The notes below the pieces were generated by a model, which was not told the DNA's origin, made no database searches, and worked only from the letters and a program-made list of their open reading frames with translations. From Saccharina japonica (taxonomy: Eukaryota; Sar; Phaeophyceae; Laminariales; Laminariaceae): a stretch of DNA of 64,000 nucleotides. Position 1 is the first letter of the stretch; each line of letters begins with the position of its first letter. Positions 10,779 to 22,322 of this stretch are shown piece by piece. A program made the position numbers and the translations under genes. The DNA is taken from contig MEHQ01003624.1 of NCBI GenBank assembly GCA_008828725.1, forward strand, positions 139,501 through 203,500, given 5' to 3'.

Positions 10779-13700
10779 CTACTTCTTCTTGCTGCCCCCT
10801 CCGAAACCGCCAAAGCCCATCATCGCCGCCATTTCGGGGTCCTCGAAATCCCTCTCCTCCTCCTCGTCTTGTTGCTTCTTTTTCGCCTGCCGTTTGGCGT
10901 CCTTCTTTTGGCGCTTTCGTCGTGCTTCGTTGTCCTTTTCGATGCGGGGCGGGGGCGAGGACGGGGGGGGCGTGGGGGGTACTCATGTCATGCACGGCCG
11001 TAGTCGTATGGCCATAGACCCTCGCATCCCTACAATGCCGGGACGGAGCACGTTGGGTTTTCACCAACCAGCACAAAGGCTATGAGCGAGGATGATGGAC
11101 AGGGAGGGGCCTACTCCTTTATTGTTCGCCTTAGTCATTTGACCATTGACCACGCATCCCTTTCGGGACGGAGCATAGCAGTTCCTACTCAAAATAGAGA
11201 CACCTCCAACATTTGGGCGCTCGTTGCGTTTTCCCACATATTACATAGAAAATTTTGCTAGTCGTGTCTCCTTCCTGTTTCGCTGCCTGTGGACGGAGGG
11301 GGGGGGGGGGGCATACTACGGTTCCAGCACGTGCACGCTCTATGGAAAGGCTCAAAATGCACACGCTAAAAGCGGCCGCGGGTATGAAAAAACAGGCTTG
11401 CGTTCAGTGCCCAGACTCTAGAGTGTGCGCTACGCTTCACTGCCGGTGCCCGCGAAGCTACTGGTAAACCTGGTACCTGATAACTATATTGCTATTTCCT
11501 CAGCCGCTAGTATATATATGGTATGCTGCAATTCGTCGCAAACCAGTGAACAACTGAAAGAGAAAGAAATCGAGCGTGGGCGCTCTCTCCCTGGGGAGAT
11601 ACATCCCATCCTCTCTGGCGCGTTTCGACCACACGATTGCGGTAACGGTGTCGAGTGTGGAGTGTGGAGTGCTTGCGGCGCGAGCCGACCGCGTCCTCAC
11701 CTCCGACTCCCGCACTCTCGAATCGAACTCGTCTTCCGCGGACGGCTTGTTCGCCGCACCGGAAATTCGATCCTCTTCCAGCTGCTTGTGCATCTTCAGC
11801 CGGTCCTTCACCTGTACCGGCGGAAAACACCGCAGCACAGCACAAATTACACGAAAAGCAGTATATTAATAATACTGCCAAGGCCACAGGAAAGGAGGCA
11901 AAGGTCGACGGGTGTCACGCGCTGCACCACCTAAGATTGGTGTCGGGGTGGATTTGGGTCCGTTGCACGTCCGATAGTGTCGAAAAAATAGCTCCTATTT
12001 TAATAGCGGTGTTACTCGATGCATACTACATAGATATATCATACTTCGAAAGGTATTTACAGTATTAATAGTAATACCTGGCAGTACACGCGTTAAAGTT
12101 AAAGCAACTGGCGTGCAAATAAAATACCATCGTGCGGAACAAATCGTGCTTTATCTTTCAACGCAACAAAACACCATGAAAATAGTGCCAGGGTCCCCCG
12201 CCACCCCCCGTTCTCCACCTTGCCGACGAACAGGCTACGAAAACTGCTCCCTACGAGTATTGCTGCCGTTCCGGCCGCTGCTGCTGCTGCTGCTGCCGCC
12301 GCCGCCGCCGCTGTTCTGCAGTCTACATTAACCAATCTACACACCTGCGACACCGTAGATCTCTCGACGCGCATGCTGTATCCCAGCTCTTTCTGGTGCT
12401 TCTTCCCGTTGATGTGGTCCAGGTAGTTGATGCTGTCCTTAAGCCCGCACTTGCACGTCTCGCAGTACCACCCCCCCTGCTGCGAGGGCGTGGACGCCGC
12501 TGTCACCACCTGCGTCTTGCCCAGTTTCGACGAGAGGTCCACTTTCCTCTCTCGGGTCTGGTCCGGCGGGCGGGGAGGGGGGGCAAGGAAGGAGAAGCAC
12601 GGGAAGGAAGGAGGGGGGGGGGAAGGGGTTGGTTCGGCTACTATTGGTTGGCTGATCTCTGGCATCACGTGATGATTTCAGTGAAGGCGGGCGAGGGTGT
12701 TGACCTCGGGGGAGCGCTACGTACGCTGTCCAAAAATGCCAAAACACAAAAAGAGCATTCGTACACGGAAACTTTGCCATTTTATTTTATCTCTGGAAGG
12801 TGCAACGTGCAACGCTTCGACCTCGGGGAAGCGCTACGTAAACTGTCCAAGCTTCGACCTCGGGGAAGCGCTACGTAAACTGTCCAAATATGCAAAAAAA
12901 GCCAAAACACAAGAAGAGAATTCGTACACGGAAACTTTCGTAATTTTTATTTTTTTTCTAGAAGGTGCAACGCGCAACGCTTCACCTGTACCATACCATG
13001 CGTCCATGAGCCCGCAAGGGAATTGTTGTCCAGTCGTTGTCCGATTCGATTCAAAAAGATCGTGTGCAAACGTCAACGTTGTGCTACGTACTACTGTTGT
13101 ACCTCGTATATCGTATGGAAATGCCAGGAACAGCAGCAGTACCGTATCACAGCAGAGTAACTGGTATCTGGTTCCGGTACCGGTGCAGCGTCAAATTCCA
13201 TCTGTCCACCGCGCTCGTGTCCCAAAAATAATCGTTGCGACGATAGGTGTCTGTCATTATTATACCCTGCTGGGTACTTTGTACCAGGTACTCGGAAGGA
13301 GTATCATAGAAGCCACGGCAGGATACTTCACAGCCTCGTACCAGGTGTATCATATCCCATCCCCTGGCAAGCCCGTGGAAGTGTGGAGGGCGTAAGCTTT
13401 ATTTTGACCCATCCGCCGGAGGATAAAAAAAATAAAATAAAATAAAAAAACCCTGGCAAGCTGAACGTAAACTACGACCATCACAAGGCAGGATATCATA
13501 TTTTACAGCTGTGTATGGTACGTACGAGTACATGTTCGTACTGCTGGGCAATGGTACGAGGTACTCTCCGGTATACGTATACGTATACGCACCCGGTACA
13601 GCAGCAGCAGTAGTGCTGAACGTGCACTATTATTAATAGTATTGATGCTATCATATGCTTCAGTGAACAACCAGCAGTACGCGCGCAGGAAAAGTCACCT

Positions 13701-13917
13701 TCAAGTAAGCGCGGGCAGATCCCGCTGGTCCGGCCGCCCCTGCGGCCGCTGGCTGAAATTCCTCCTTGTTGCTTCTCCTCGACGGGGCCTCCTCTTTCTC
13801 CTGGTAGTCGTCTCCTCTCGCGAGCCTCTCTTTCGCCTTCGCCTCGTAGTAATCGCGATCCCATGTCCTCCGAGATTCGACGTTCTTCACTTGCTTATAA
13901 CCAAGCTCTTTCGACAT
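10779..13917 (-). CDS. ZMAT2: ZMAT2/SNU23 U4/U6.U5 tri-snRNP zinc-finger splicing factor
   Basis: ZMAT2 (yeast Snu23) is a nuclear tri-snRNP component acting in spliceosome activation. Four minus-strand exons, 13699-13917, 12345-12557, 11701-11811 and 10779-10934, join in phase 0 with GT/AG borders to give 232 residues (human 199). The N-terminus has the conserved RRTWDRDYYE block, then KVDLSSKLGKT. A U1-type C2H2 finger follows, with Cys105, Cys108, His121 and His127 (WYCETC then YLDHINGKKHQ), then SMRVERST. The C-terminus is a Lys/Arg/Glu-rich helix ending PEMAAMMGFGGFGG and a Lys tail, as in the family. The start is the first ATG of the frame (13917). Compared with human there is a Gly/Ala-rich extension between the N-terminal block and the KVDL motif. 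The gene is divergent from VPS35. Its last acceptor is formed next to a repeat element (10960-11075). Confidence 0.96.
10960..11075 (-). repeat. Dispersed C-tailed element abutting ZMAT2 last exon (copy A4)
   Basis: Read on the minus strand, this copy runs from GGTTGGTGAAAACCCAACG through the GCTCCGTCCC and TACGGCCGTGCATGACATG blocks to GAGTAC and a C-rich tail. Its C tail leads directly into the AG acceptor of the last ZMAT2 exon (10934), in the sense orientation. Confidence 0.85.
11133..11186 (-). repeat. Dispersed C-tailed element, diverged fragment (copy A6)
   Basis: On the minus strand it contains GCTCCGTCCCGAAAGGGATG and a diverged CAATGGTCAAATGAC, an older partial copy next to copy A4 in the same ZMAT2 intron. 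Confidence 0.5.
12690..12990. repeat. Local tandem duplication in ZMAT2 intron 1
   Basis: The block CTCGGGGAAGCGCTACGTAA, then ACTGTCCAA, occurs three times. The longer stretch ending GGTGCAACGTGCAACGCTTC is duplicated around it with small differences. This is intronic, with no coding signal. Confidence 0.8.
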
Positions 13918-14391
13918 CGTAAACGAGTACTCGCAGGTACTGCGGCGCTAGAGTATTCGAGTGTGCTTGTTGTATCTCTCTGTCTCTGGCTACGGGCCGC
14001 TTGTATTGCTCAAATTCGCCCACAATGTGCCACTCTGCGCCGACAGAATAGCTGTAGCCCAACAACTTAAGGTGTGAAAGCTGTCTGAACCGACTCTCTC
14101 GCTGCTTCTTTGCTTCGATGTTTTGATTGCCTCGCTCCTGTGGTCCTGTCGTCGACTCGTTACCTGTAGAGAGTTTCTTGGGCGTTTTTTGCCAGGGGAT
14201 AAAAACGCTTCCAAGTGAGGGTTAGGTGCGCGATTTCCCCGTCACACAAGGGGGTACTCGCTGTTGAGCAGGGCAAAGCGGCCCGTTGCAGCGTAGTTCA
14301 CGTTGGCTGATTAACCCGGAGAACGTTCAGGTGGTGGTGGGGCGAAGGAATAGCTGGCATAAAGTGTTTTTTTGTTCGCCAAAGCACGATT
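13918..14391. promoter_or_regulatory. Shared divergent promoter region, ZMAT2 / VPS35
   Basis: The start codons of ZMAT2 (minus, 13917) and VPS35 (plus, 14392) are 474 bp apart, so both promoters and 5' untranslated regions must fit here unless non-coding first exons lie elsewhere. I see no convincing TATA box or other named element. The call rests on gene arrangement only. Confidence 0.6.
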
Positions 14392-17300
14392 ATGGAAGAC
14401 CCAGCAGCCCAACAGCGAGCCCTGGCCGAGGCAAACAAGCGGGTGATGCAAGAAGCTTTTCTCATGAAAAGGGCCACGGTGAGACTCCAAAGAAGCCCAT
14501 TAGCACCTCTAGAAGCATCTGCTGCAGATAGGGAGAAACGCGACGCGGATAGGCTCGGATTGTTCCCGCTGTGTTGGCAACCTCCGGCCGCCGCTACAGA
14601 ACAACAGATCTTTCTCGTCGTACTCCGTCAGTGCTGTCTGGCCGTGGCACCATATTTTTCCTTGTGCGGACACGTACATACGATTCGCGGAGAGTTTCAG
14701 TTTTGTTGGGCGTGACAGCAATACGAGTGATTGCGAGCACACGTTTAGAACGGGCAGGGCTGGAAAACAACTGCTGTGCTGTGTGCTGTGTGTACCCTGA
14801 AGGTTGTCCCCGAGCCCTGCGGTTGGCTTTTTTCTGTGCTTGAGCGCGAGTACCCTTGGGCCTCCCGCGGGGGGGGTATCATATATCTAGGCAGGAACAA
14901 CAAGCAGCAAAGTTTGAACCTTCATCGCGACCAGCTTTCTTTTCGTTCCTGGGAACAGTCGAGGCCCTCGGGAGGAAAAGAGAAAAGAGTCCGCGCATTG
15001 TCGTACCAAAACCTCAACCGTGCCCGCCCGAGACCTCCACCGTGTCCGCGCGCGAGAGCAGCGAGTGTTGCTGATATACCGTTTCTTGGCTGGGAGTAGT
15101 ACTGGTACCTACTCGTATAGTACGAGTACGTCTATTTGCATACAGCATATCAAAACCTATATACATGCGGCGGAAATATTCAAACACCGCCGTGGAGGGC
15201 AAGTTCTTCGTTCTTATGTTAGGTACCGGGTACAAACTCGTCTTGTACTTAGGTAGTTCCTGGTACTGAAACACCAGATACCAGGCATACGTTCGTAGTC
15301 TACAGACAGTCTACAGCAGTAGAGTCTAGAGTAGACTAAACGTGCAAGGTGCAAGGTACAAGGATATTCGCGTGGCACTTGATCTTGAGCATACGCATGT
15401 ACTATCTACATATATACGTGCATGTCATACTATGAGATATACGTGCCTCAAATCTCTTGGGACTTTCCACTAACCGCGAAGTGCACGCTCGCAAAGTTCG
15501 TGAAGCTATTTTGACCATATACAGCAGCAGTAGAGCACCTGATTATATAACCGGTCAGCTTGTACTTGCACGAGTACGTTCAAAACTCGTGTCAACTCGT
15601 GTGTTTGCTGTTGCGAGTATAGATCGGTGGGGAAGGGAAGTGGGAGACAGCGTAGGGCAAAGGGTGCGTCGTACTGGCTGTGACTGCTGTTTAGGGTATA
15701 TAAAGTATGAAGGCATGAACCTCTGCCCCCGCCCCGTTTCGATTATTCTTGCTCTCTCACGGCTAATCGTGGCATGGCTATCGTATGCACGACCAGGACG
15801 CTAGCGATACGAAGAATGCCTTCACTCACGCCGGGAACATGCTGAAGGAGCTCAAGACCACCCAGCTATCTCCCCGGAACTACTACGAGCTCTACATGAA
15901 GGTGCACCCCCCCAAGAGTACCCCCCCCCCCCCGGCAGTAGTAGTAAACAGGGGGCCCAGCAGTAGACGATGTCTACGGCAGTCGTAGACGGTGCCTAGG
16001 TGGAGACTGTCGGTGTTGAGCTTGTGGGTGCTCTAAGCCCAGCGCACGGAACGACAGGCAGTAGTAGACGATATCTACAGCAGTAGTAACGGTGCATATA
16101 GCGGTAGTAGATGGTGTCTGCGGCAGTAGTAGACGATATCTACAGCAGTAGTAACGGTGCATATAGCGGTAGTAGATGGTGTCTGCGGCAGTAGTAGACG
16201 ATGCCTACAGCAGCAGTAACGGTGCATATAGCTGTAGTAGACGGTGCCTACAGCAGCAGTAGCCGACGGCACCTCCAGCAATAGTGTGGGGTGCCTACAG
16301 CCGTAGCAAGCGATGCCTACAGCCGTACAGGACACCTTCGAAATACGAGACAGGAAAGCTATTCTACGCTTGATTTCTTATTTGAGAGTGGGTACTACAG
16401 TAACTGTACGTTCAGTATAACGACTCCCGAGTTTCTTATTTTCCGGTCAATCGCAGCCTGCCTTTCTTGTTGCTCGTCTTCTTATTAAGCGACTACTACA
16501 GCAGTATTAAAAGTGTTTCGACGGTGCCTCTGATTGTTCATTTCGTGTGTGAAGACGAATATGGAGCAAGTCCTCCTTTGAAGATTTCAAAGAGGGGTGG
16601 TGAAGGGAGGGCATTGCATTGGGAGACCATGTTTGCGTAGGGAAAATTAGGATTCCGCGTGGGCTGTGGGTCGCTTGGAGGATAAAGCAGATGTGGGTTC
16701 GTATGGGTTGTAGATCTACCGGAGGGAGTATGGCACGTGTAGTGGTATTCATAGCAGCATGTTTTTTTTTTAAGTTGCGCAGTGCCCTCCTGGTGTTCTC
16801 TAGATCTTCGAGCGGACGGCTGGGAAGATGGCACCCGTTGCGTCTCGACGCCGCGGGCGGCGGCAGCTTTACCTTTCGTTCGGCCCTGCTTGTCGAATAG
16901 CATGGTTGGTGTGTGTGTGTTCCATGTGTGTGCACGTTCATGCGCTCAACGCTGGTTTTCTCTCGGGGACATCTCTTTGGTGTCCTCGGTGGTAACCGTG
17001 TGGTCGTTTTTGTTTTGGTATTTGTTTTCCCTGCCTACCTGTTGTGGTCTCGTAATCGCAGGCAAGCCCTTGACACTAACCCTTCCCCTCGCCCACCCCC
17101 TCCCCCCCCAACACACGAAAACGCCTTCCCAAGATTCTGGATGAACTGCGCCATCTTGAAGACTTTTTCACCTCTCAGAACAAGCAGGCACGACAGCCGA
17201 TGGTGGGTTTGTACGAGCAGGCGCAGGCGTGCACGATGGTGCTGCCGAGGTTGTACCTGCTGAACACCGTGGGGGCATGCTACATCCTCTCCAAGGAGGC

Positions 17301-20300
17301 GCCGGCACGGGTAAGCCCAATTGACGTTTTGATGGGGGACAATGCCACAGGGGGAGGGAGAGGTAAACAGAAAGAGGGGAGCGGAGAGAGGGAGAGAGGG
17401 AGAAAGAAGGACGGAGAGGGGGGGAGGGAGGAAGAGAGGGGGGGGAGGAAGAGAAAGTGAGGAGGGACAGAAAGGGAGAGAGAAGGATAGGGGGGGGGAG
17501 AGATAGAGAGAGGCAGAGAAAGATGGCCAACCTCTCTTTTCGTCGGGACCCAATGGTTGGGCTACGGTGCAGTCAGTAACAAGCTTGTTGAGTTGCTGAG
17601 ATTCCACGCATCGTACAGATACTCGATTCCCACTTGATTATCTAGATATTTCGGGGCAGATAGATTCTTGATCTGTATGATCTGTATGATCTGTATGATC
17701 TGTATGATCTGTACGATTTCGCTCATGTTGCCGGGTGGGAGTCGTGTAAGCTGCATGACCTAGGACAGATTTCCTGGGTTGGATCTGTACTATGCATATC
17801 CTTCACAACATCTCATAACGGCAGGGTTAGGGTCTAGATGGTATATCTGTAGATGATCTATCTGTAGACGGTATATATGCAGATTATATATCTGTAGATG
17901 ATCTGTAGATGATATATCCGTCCGATGTGTGGTCAAGCGTGCCAACCCCCACTATTTTCTCGAAGCCTGTCGGGTGGAGATTTTGACAGTGGCCATCCGT
18001 TGTACGGCAACCGACTTGACCTCCTGAGACGAGTGTTACCAGCATGCACGTGTAGACAATGTATTCCGTCTTCTTTCAAGAAATAGAGCTGCAAACGCTT
18101 TAGAGTAGTGCCGGATTGGAAACGGCTCAAGGAGTAGAGCGAGCACCCCCTAGATAGCGGAACCCTCGCCGTAGTCGCGCCCGACGGAGGCCCGTCAATG
18201 ATTGCTGTTTTGCCGCCACGCCCACGCTGACTCTTGTTTTGTGTTTCCCTCGGTTTTTGTGTTTCCCTCGGTTTTTGTGCTGTGCTGTGCTGTGCTGTGC
18301 TGTGCTGTGCTGTGCTGTGCTGTGCTGTGCTGTGCTGTGCTGTGCTGTGCTGTGCTGTGCTGTGCTGTGCTGTGCTGTGCTGTGCTGTGCTGTGCTGTGC
18401 TGTGCTGTGCTGTGCTGTGCTGTGCTGTGCTGTGCTGTGCTGTGCTGTGCTGTGCTGTGCTGTGCTGTGCTGTGCTGTGCTGTGCTGTGCTGTGCTGTGC
18501 TGTGCTGTGCTGTGCTGTGCTGTGCTGTGCTGTGCTGTGCTGTGCTGTGCTGTGCTGTGCTGTGCTGTGCTGTGCTGTGCTGTGCTGTGCTGTGCTGTGC
18601 TGTGCTGTGCTGTGCTGTGCTGTGCTGTGCTGTGCTGTGCTGTGCTGTGCTGTGCTGTGCTGTGCTGTGCTGTGCTGTGCTGTGCTGTGCTGTGCTGTGC
18701 TGTGCTGTGCTGTGCTGTGCTGTGCTGTGCTGTGCTGTGCTGTGCTGTGCTGTGCTGTGCTGTGCTGTGCTGTGCTGTGCTGTGCTGTGCTGTGCTGTGC
18801 TGTGCTGTGCTGTGCTGTGCTGTGCTGTGCTGTGCTGTGCTGTGCTGTGCTGTGCTGTGCTGTGCTGTGCTGTGCTGTGCTGTGCTGTGCTGTGCTGTGC
18901 TGTGCTGTGCTGTGCTGTGCTGTGCTGTGCTGTGCTGTGCTGTGCTGTGCTGTGCTGTGCTGTGCTGTGCTGTGCTGTGCTGTGCTGTGCTGTGCTGTGC
19001 TGTGCTGTGCTGTGCTGTGCTGTGCTGTGCTGTGCTGTGCTGTGCTGTGCTGTGCTGTGCTGTGCTGTGCTGTGCTGTGCTGTGCTGTGCTGTGCTGTGC
19101 TGTGCTGTGCTGTGCTGTGCTGTGCTGTGCTGTGCTGTGCTGTGCTGTGCTGTGCTGTGCTGTGCTGTGCTGTGCTGTGCTGTGCTGTGCTGTGCTGTGC
19201 TGTGCTGTGCTGTGCTGTGCTGTGCTGTGCTGTGCTGTGCTGTGCTGTGCTGTGCTGTGCTGTGCTGTGCTGTGCTGTGCTGTGCTGTGCTGTGCTGTGC
19301 TGTGCTGTGCTGTGCTGTGCTGTGCTGTGCTGTGCTGTGCTGTGCTGTGCTGTGCTGTGCTGTGCTGTGCTGTGCTGTGCTGTGCTGTGCTGTGCTGTGC
19401 TGTGNAGCAGGGCCGTCTCGGAGGTGGGTCGTTTACGGGTAGTGCAACTGCTGGTGTAAATTTATTACTGCTTCCCTTTGGGATCTAGGCGTCTTAAGCC
19501 CTTGCGCCCTGTGGAGGCCTTTCAAGTCATGAACATTTCAGACGAAACTGGGGTTGAAGCCGGCGTCGACGTTCAAGTTGAAGTCGAAGTTACTTGAGTT
19601 TTAATTGATGTTGAAGTTAAGTTGAAGTTGAAGTTGAAGAGGAAGCTGAGGTTTGAAGGCTCGCCACTAGCCCGGTTTGGCGGCGGCGAGATTGGTGCCA
19701 GATGATTTCGACGGAGCTGGGTGCCGCTACACGTGAGCCTTGTACTTGTTTCGCGGAAGGGAAGCCGCTACAGCAGGCCGCAGTATGCAGTGGTGGGTTA
19801 AGACAGTATGCCATCCCGCGGTTGATGCCGCAATGTTGCCGGTTTTTGTTCGTGTTCCAGGACCGTGTTTATATTTGTTGGGTTCTTGTAGACGGTGGCA
19901 CATTCCACCTTCAGACTTCGCTTGCTGACCCCGAGTAGACGCATCCTGGTGTTGGACTACTGCTGGTTTTCGGGCGAAGAAAGCACGTCCCCTTTTTGAC
20001 CCACGTCGTTGAAGTGCAGAATCACGCTACCCTCCCGCCGCCCCCAAGCTCTGTGCGCGCACGCCCTTCGCGGCGCTCTCGTTTGCTTCGCCGCTTCTCG
20101 CCCCCTGGCTCGTCTTGTCCTGGCGCGCCTTGTTGTCCCGTCGTTGCGTGTGTGTTGCTTTGAAAACACGCTATTAATAATTACGGTAGGGGTCACCTGT
20201 AATGTTCCTGATACCATCGCTCCTGACTGACTTGCTGGTTGTCGGACGGGCTGACTGCCTTGATGATGATGGTGGTGACGATGTTCTCGCATCAGCTCAT

Positions 20301-22278
20301 TTCTCTGAGATCCTGCCTGTGGTCACAAAACAGGCTGTAACAAAAAATATAGGGAAGCGGCCAAAAAAAGGTATACCTGGTCCGTTTGCGGCCAAAAACA
20401 GGTTCATACTTAAAATCAAGTCAAAAACGCATTCCACGTGCCCTGCCATTGGTCCGAAATTCGTTGTACCTGTTTTTGCCTCTTTAAAACCCAGGTATAC
20501 CTGATTTTGTCTACTCTGCTTGACTTTCACCTTTTTTTTGTCGTTTTTAAGCCAATCAGAGGCCCTTGATAGTTCCACCCTATGCCCCCTATACAAAGGC
20601 CGACGTACGCGGAGACCCCCTTCTCCCTCCGCACCTCGCACTACACGCCACTCGAGCGACACACACACATATCTGCCAGCACACCTCCGCCGAAATAATA
20701 CGAGATAGAAGGCTCCCCTTCGGGATTGTGGTTGACTTTGAATACCAGGGGTGTCGCAAGCTGAGAAGGGAGAATACAGCAGCAGCAGGCGTTCGTTCCT
20801 CGTTCTATTAATAGCAGCTACTCGTATATGTAGGCACCGGGCGAGCACGAAGAACATAAAAAAAAAACTCTACTTTGCGTTGCAAGGGACGGCAGGTTCG
20901 TGGGGTGCGTTTTAACTTGATTTTAGTATGTACCTGTTTTTGGCCCCGAACGGACCAGGTGTACCTGTTTTTGGCCGCTGCCCAAAAATATATATCAACT
21001 ATCGATGGGGAGAAAACACACAAACAAGTACGAAGTACAGCGCACGGCAGTACCACTACGTAAAGGTACGGTACGGAACGAGCTGTGGTATACCATCCCG
21101 TATCACTTGCAACATGCTTGACTGGCTGACTGACTGACTGACTGACGGAATGAGAACGCATAATGCGCTAGGACATAGAGGTGCACCTGCAATTTTCGTT
21201 TTAAGCTTTTCTCTTGAGGGGTTGTAGGCATTACCCAAAAGACGGCTTTTATGAAAAAAATGTACACTTAGTCAGCACGATGAGCAATCATCCCCATGCC
21301 CTATTATAGGTCTAGGATAGTATGGAAGAATACTGCAAACATAAACGGTAAGGCGTGCGTTATAAGGCGTATGCCTTATTGGGTAGTCCCCCATCAGTCA
21401 GAAACATTAAATATTTGCCCCAGAAAACAAAAAAGTGCTCGCACCCTACCGCTATCATAGCACCCATTTTTTTTTTTGTGTGGACCGCTTGTTCTTTGCT
21501 TCTGCCACTTTTATTTTCCCGAAATTCCCTGCTTTTTCCCTCCCGACGCTTTACGTAGCTGGTTATCTAATGTGGCGTCGCCTTCTATCGTCGCTGTTGT
21601 GTTTCCCCCCCCCCCCCCTCGTTTGTACCGCGGCCTGTGGCCCCCCTGAACGGCGCTAAAACTGCGAACAATAGGGCCCCTCGAAGGACAAGAAGCGGCG
21701 AGAGCGAGAGAGAAAGGACCTACGCCTGCTCGTGGGGACGAACCTCGTTCGCCTGTCGCAGCTGGAAGGGGTGGATGGCGCTAAGTACCGGAAGGTCATC
21801 CTTCCGCCGATCCTCGAACAGGTGGGTCAGCGCAACGGCTACATATGGTCTTCGAGCGTATATCGGTTCTGGGGTGCTTTCGATTGTAACCGCTGTAAGG
21901 GTGTTTTCGATCGCAACGGCTATATATGGTTATCTTCGAGCGTAACGGCTACAAGCGCGTCTTCGAGCGTAACGGATATAAGAACGTCTTCGAGCGTAAC
22001 GGCGATGAGGGCATATTCGAGCGTAAACGGCTATAAGGGCGCCTTGGGGCGTAACGGCCATAGGGGCCTCTTCGAGTGTAACGGCTATCTGAGCGTAACC
22101 GAGCGTAACGGCTATACATATAAGGGCGTCTTCGAGCACGCCCAGTCGGGACAGCCCGTGTACGGCGTGAGCTGACAGTAACTCCTTGAAAACTGCACCC
22201 ACTTTTTTGGGGGGGAGGAAGTCCTTGCGATTAGAACGGGCTACGTTTCCCAGTGGTCAAAGGGCCGGATTGCTTGTG

Positions 22279-22322
<44 letters not shown>

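Noticed and set aside
18202-19488. Three very long plus-strand frames of repeating Ala-Val-Leu-Cys-Cys
   Set aside because: They arise from a pure five-base repeat, which leaves every frame open; no flanking coding sequence or homology.
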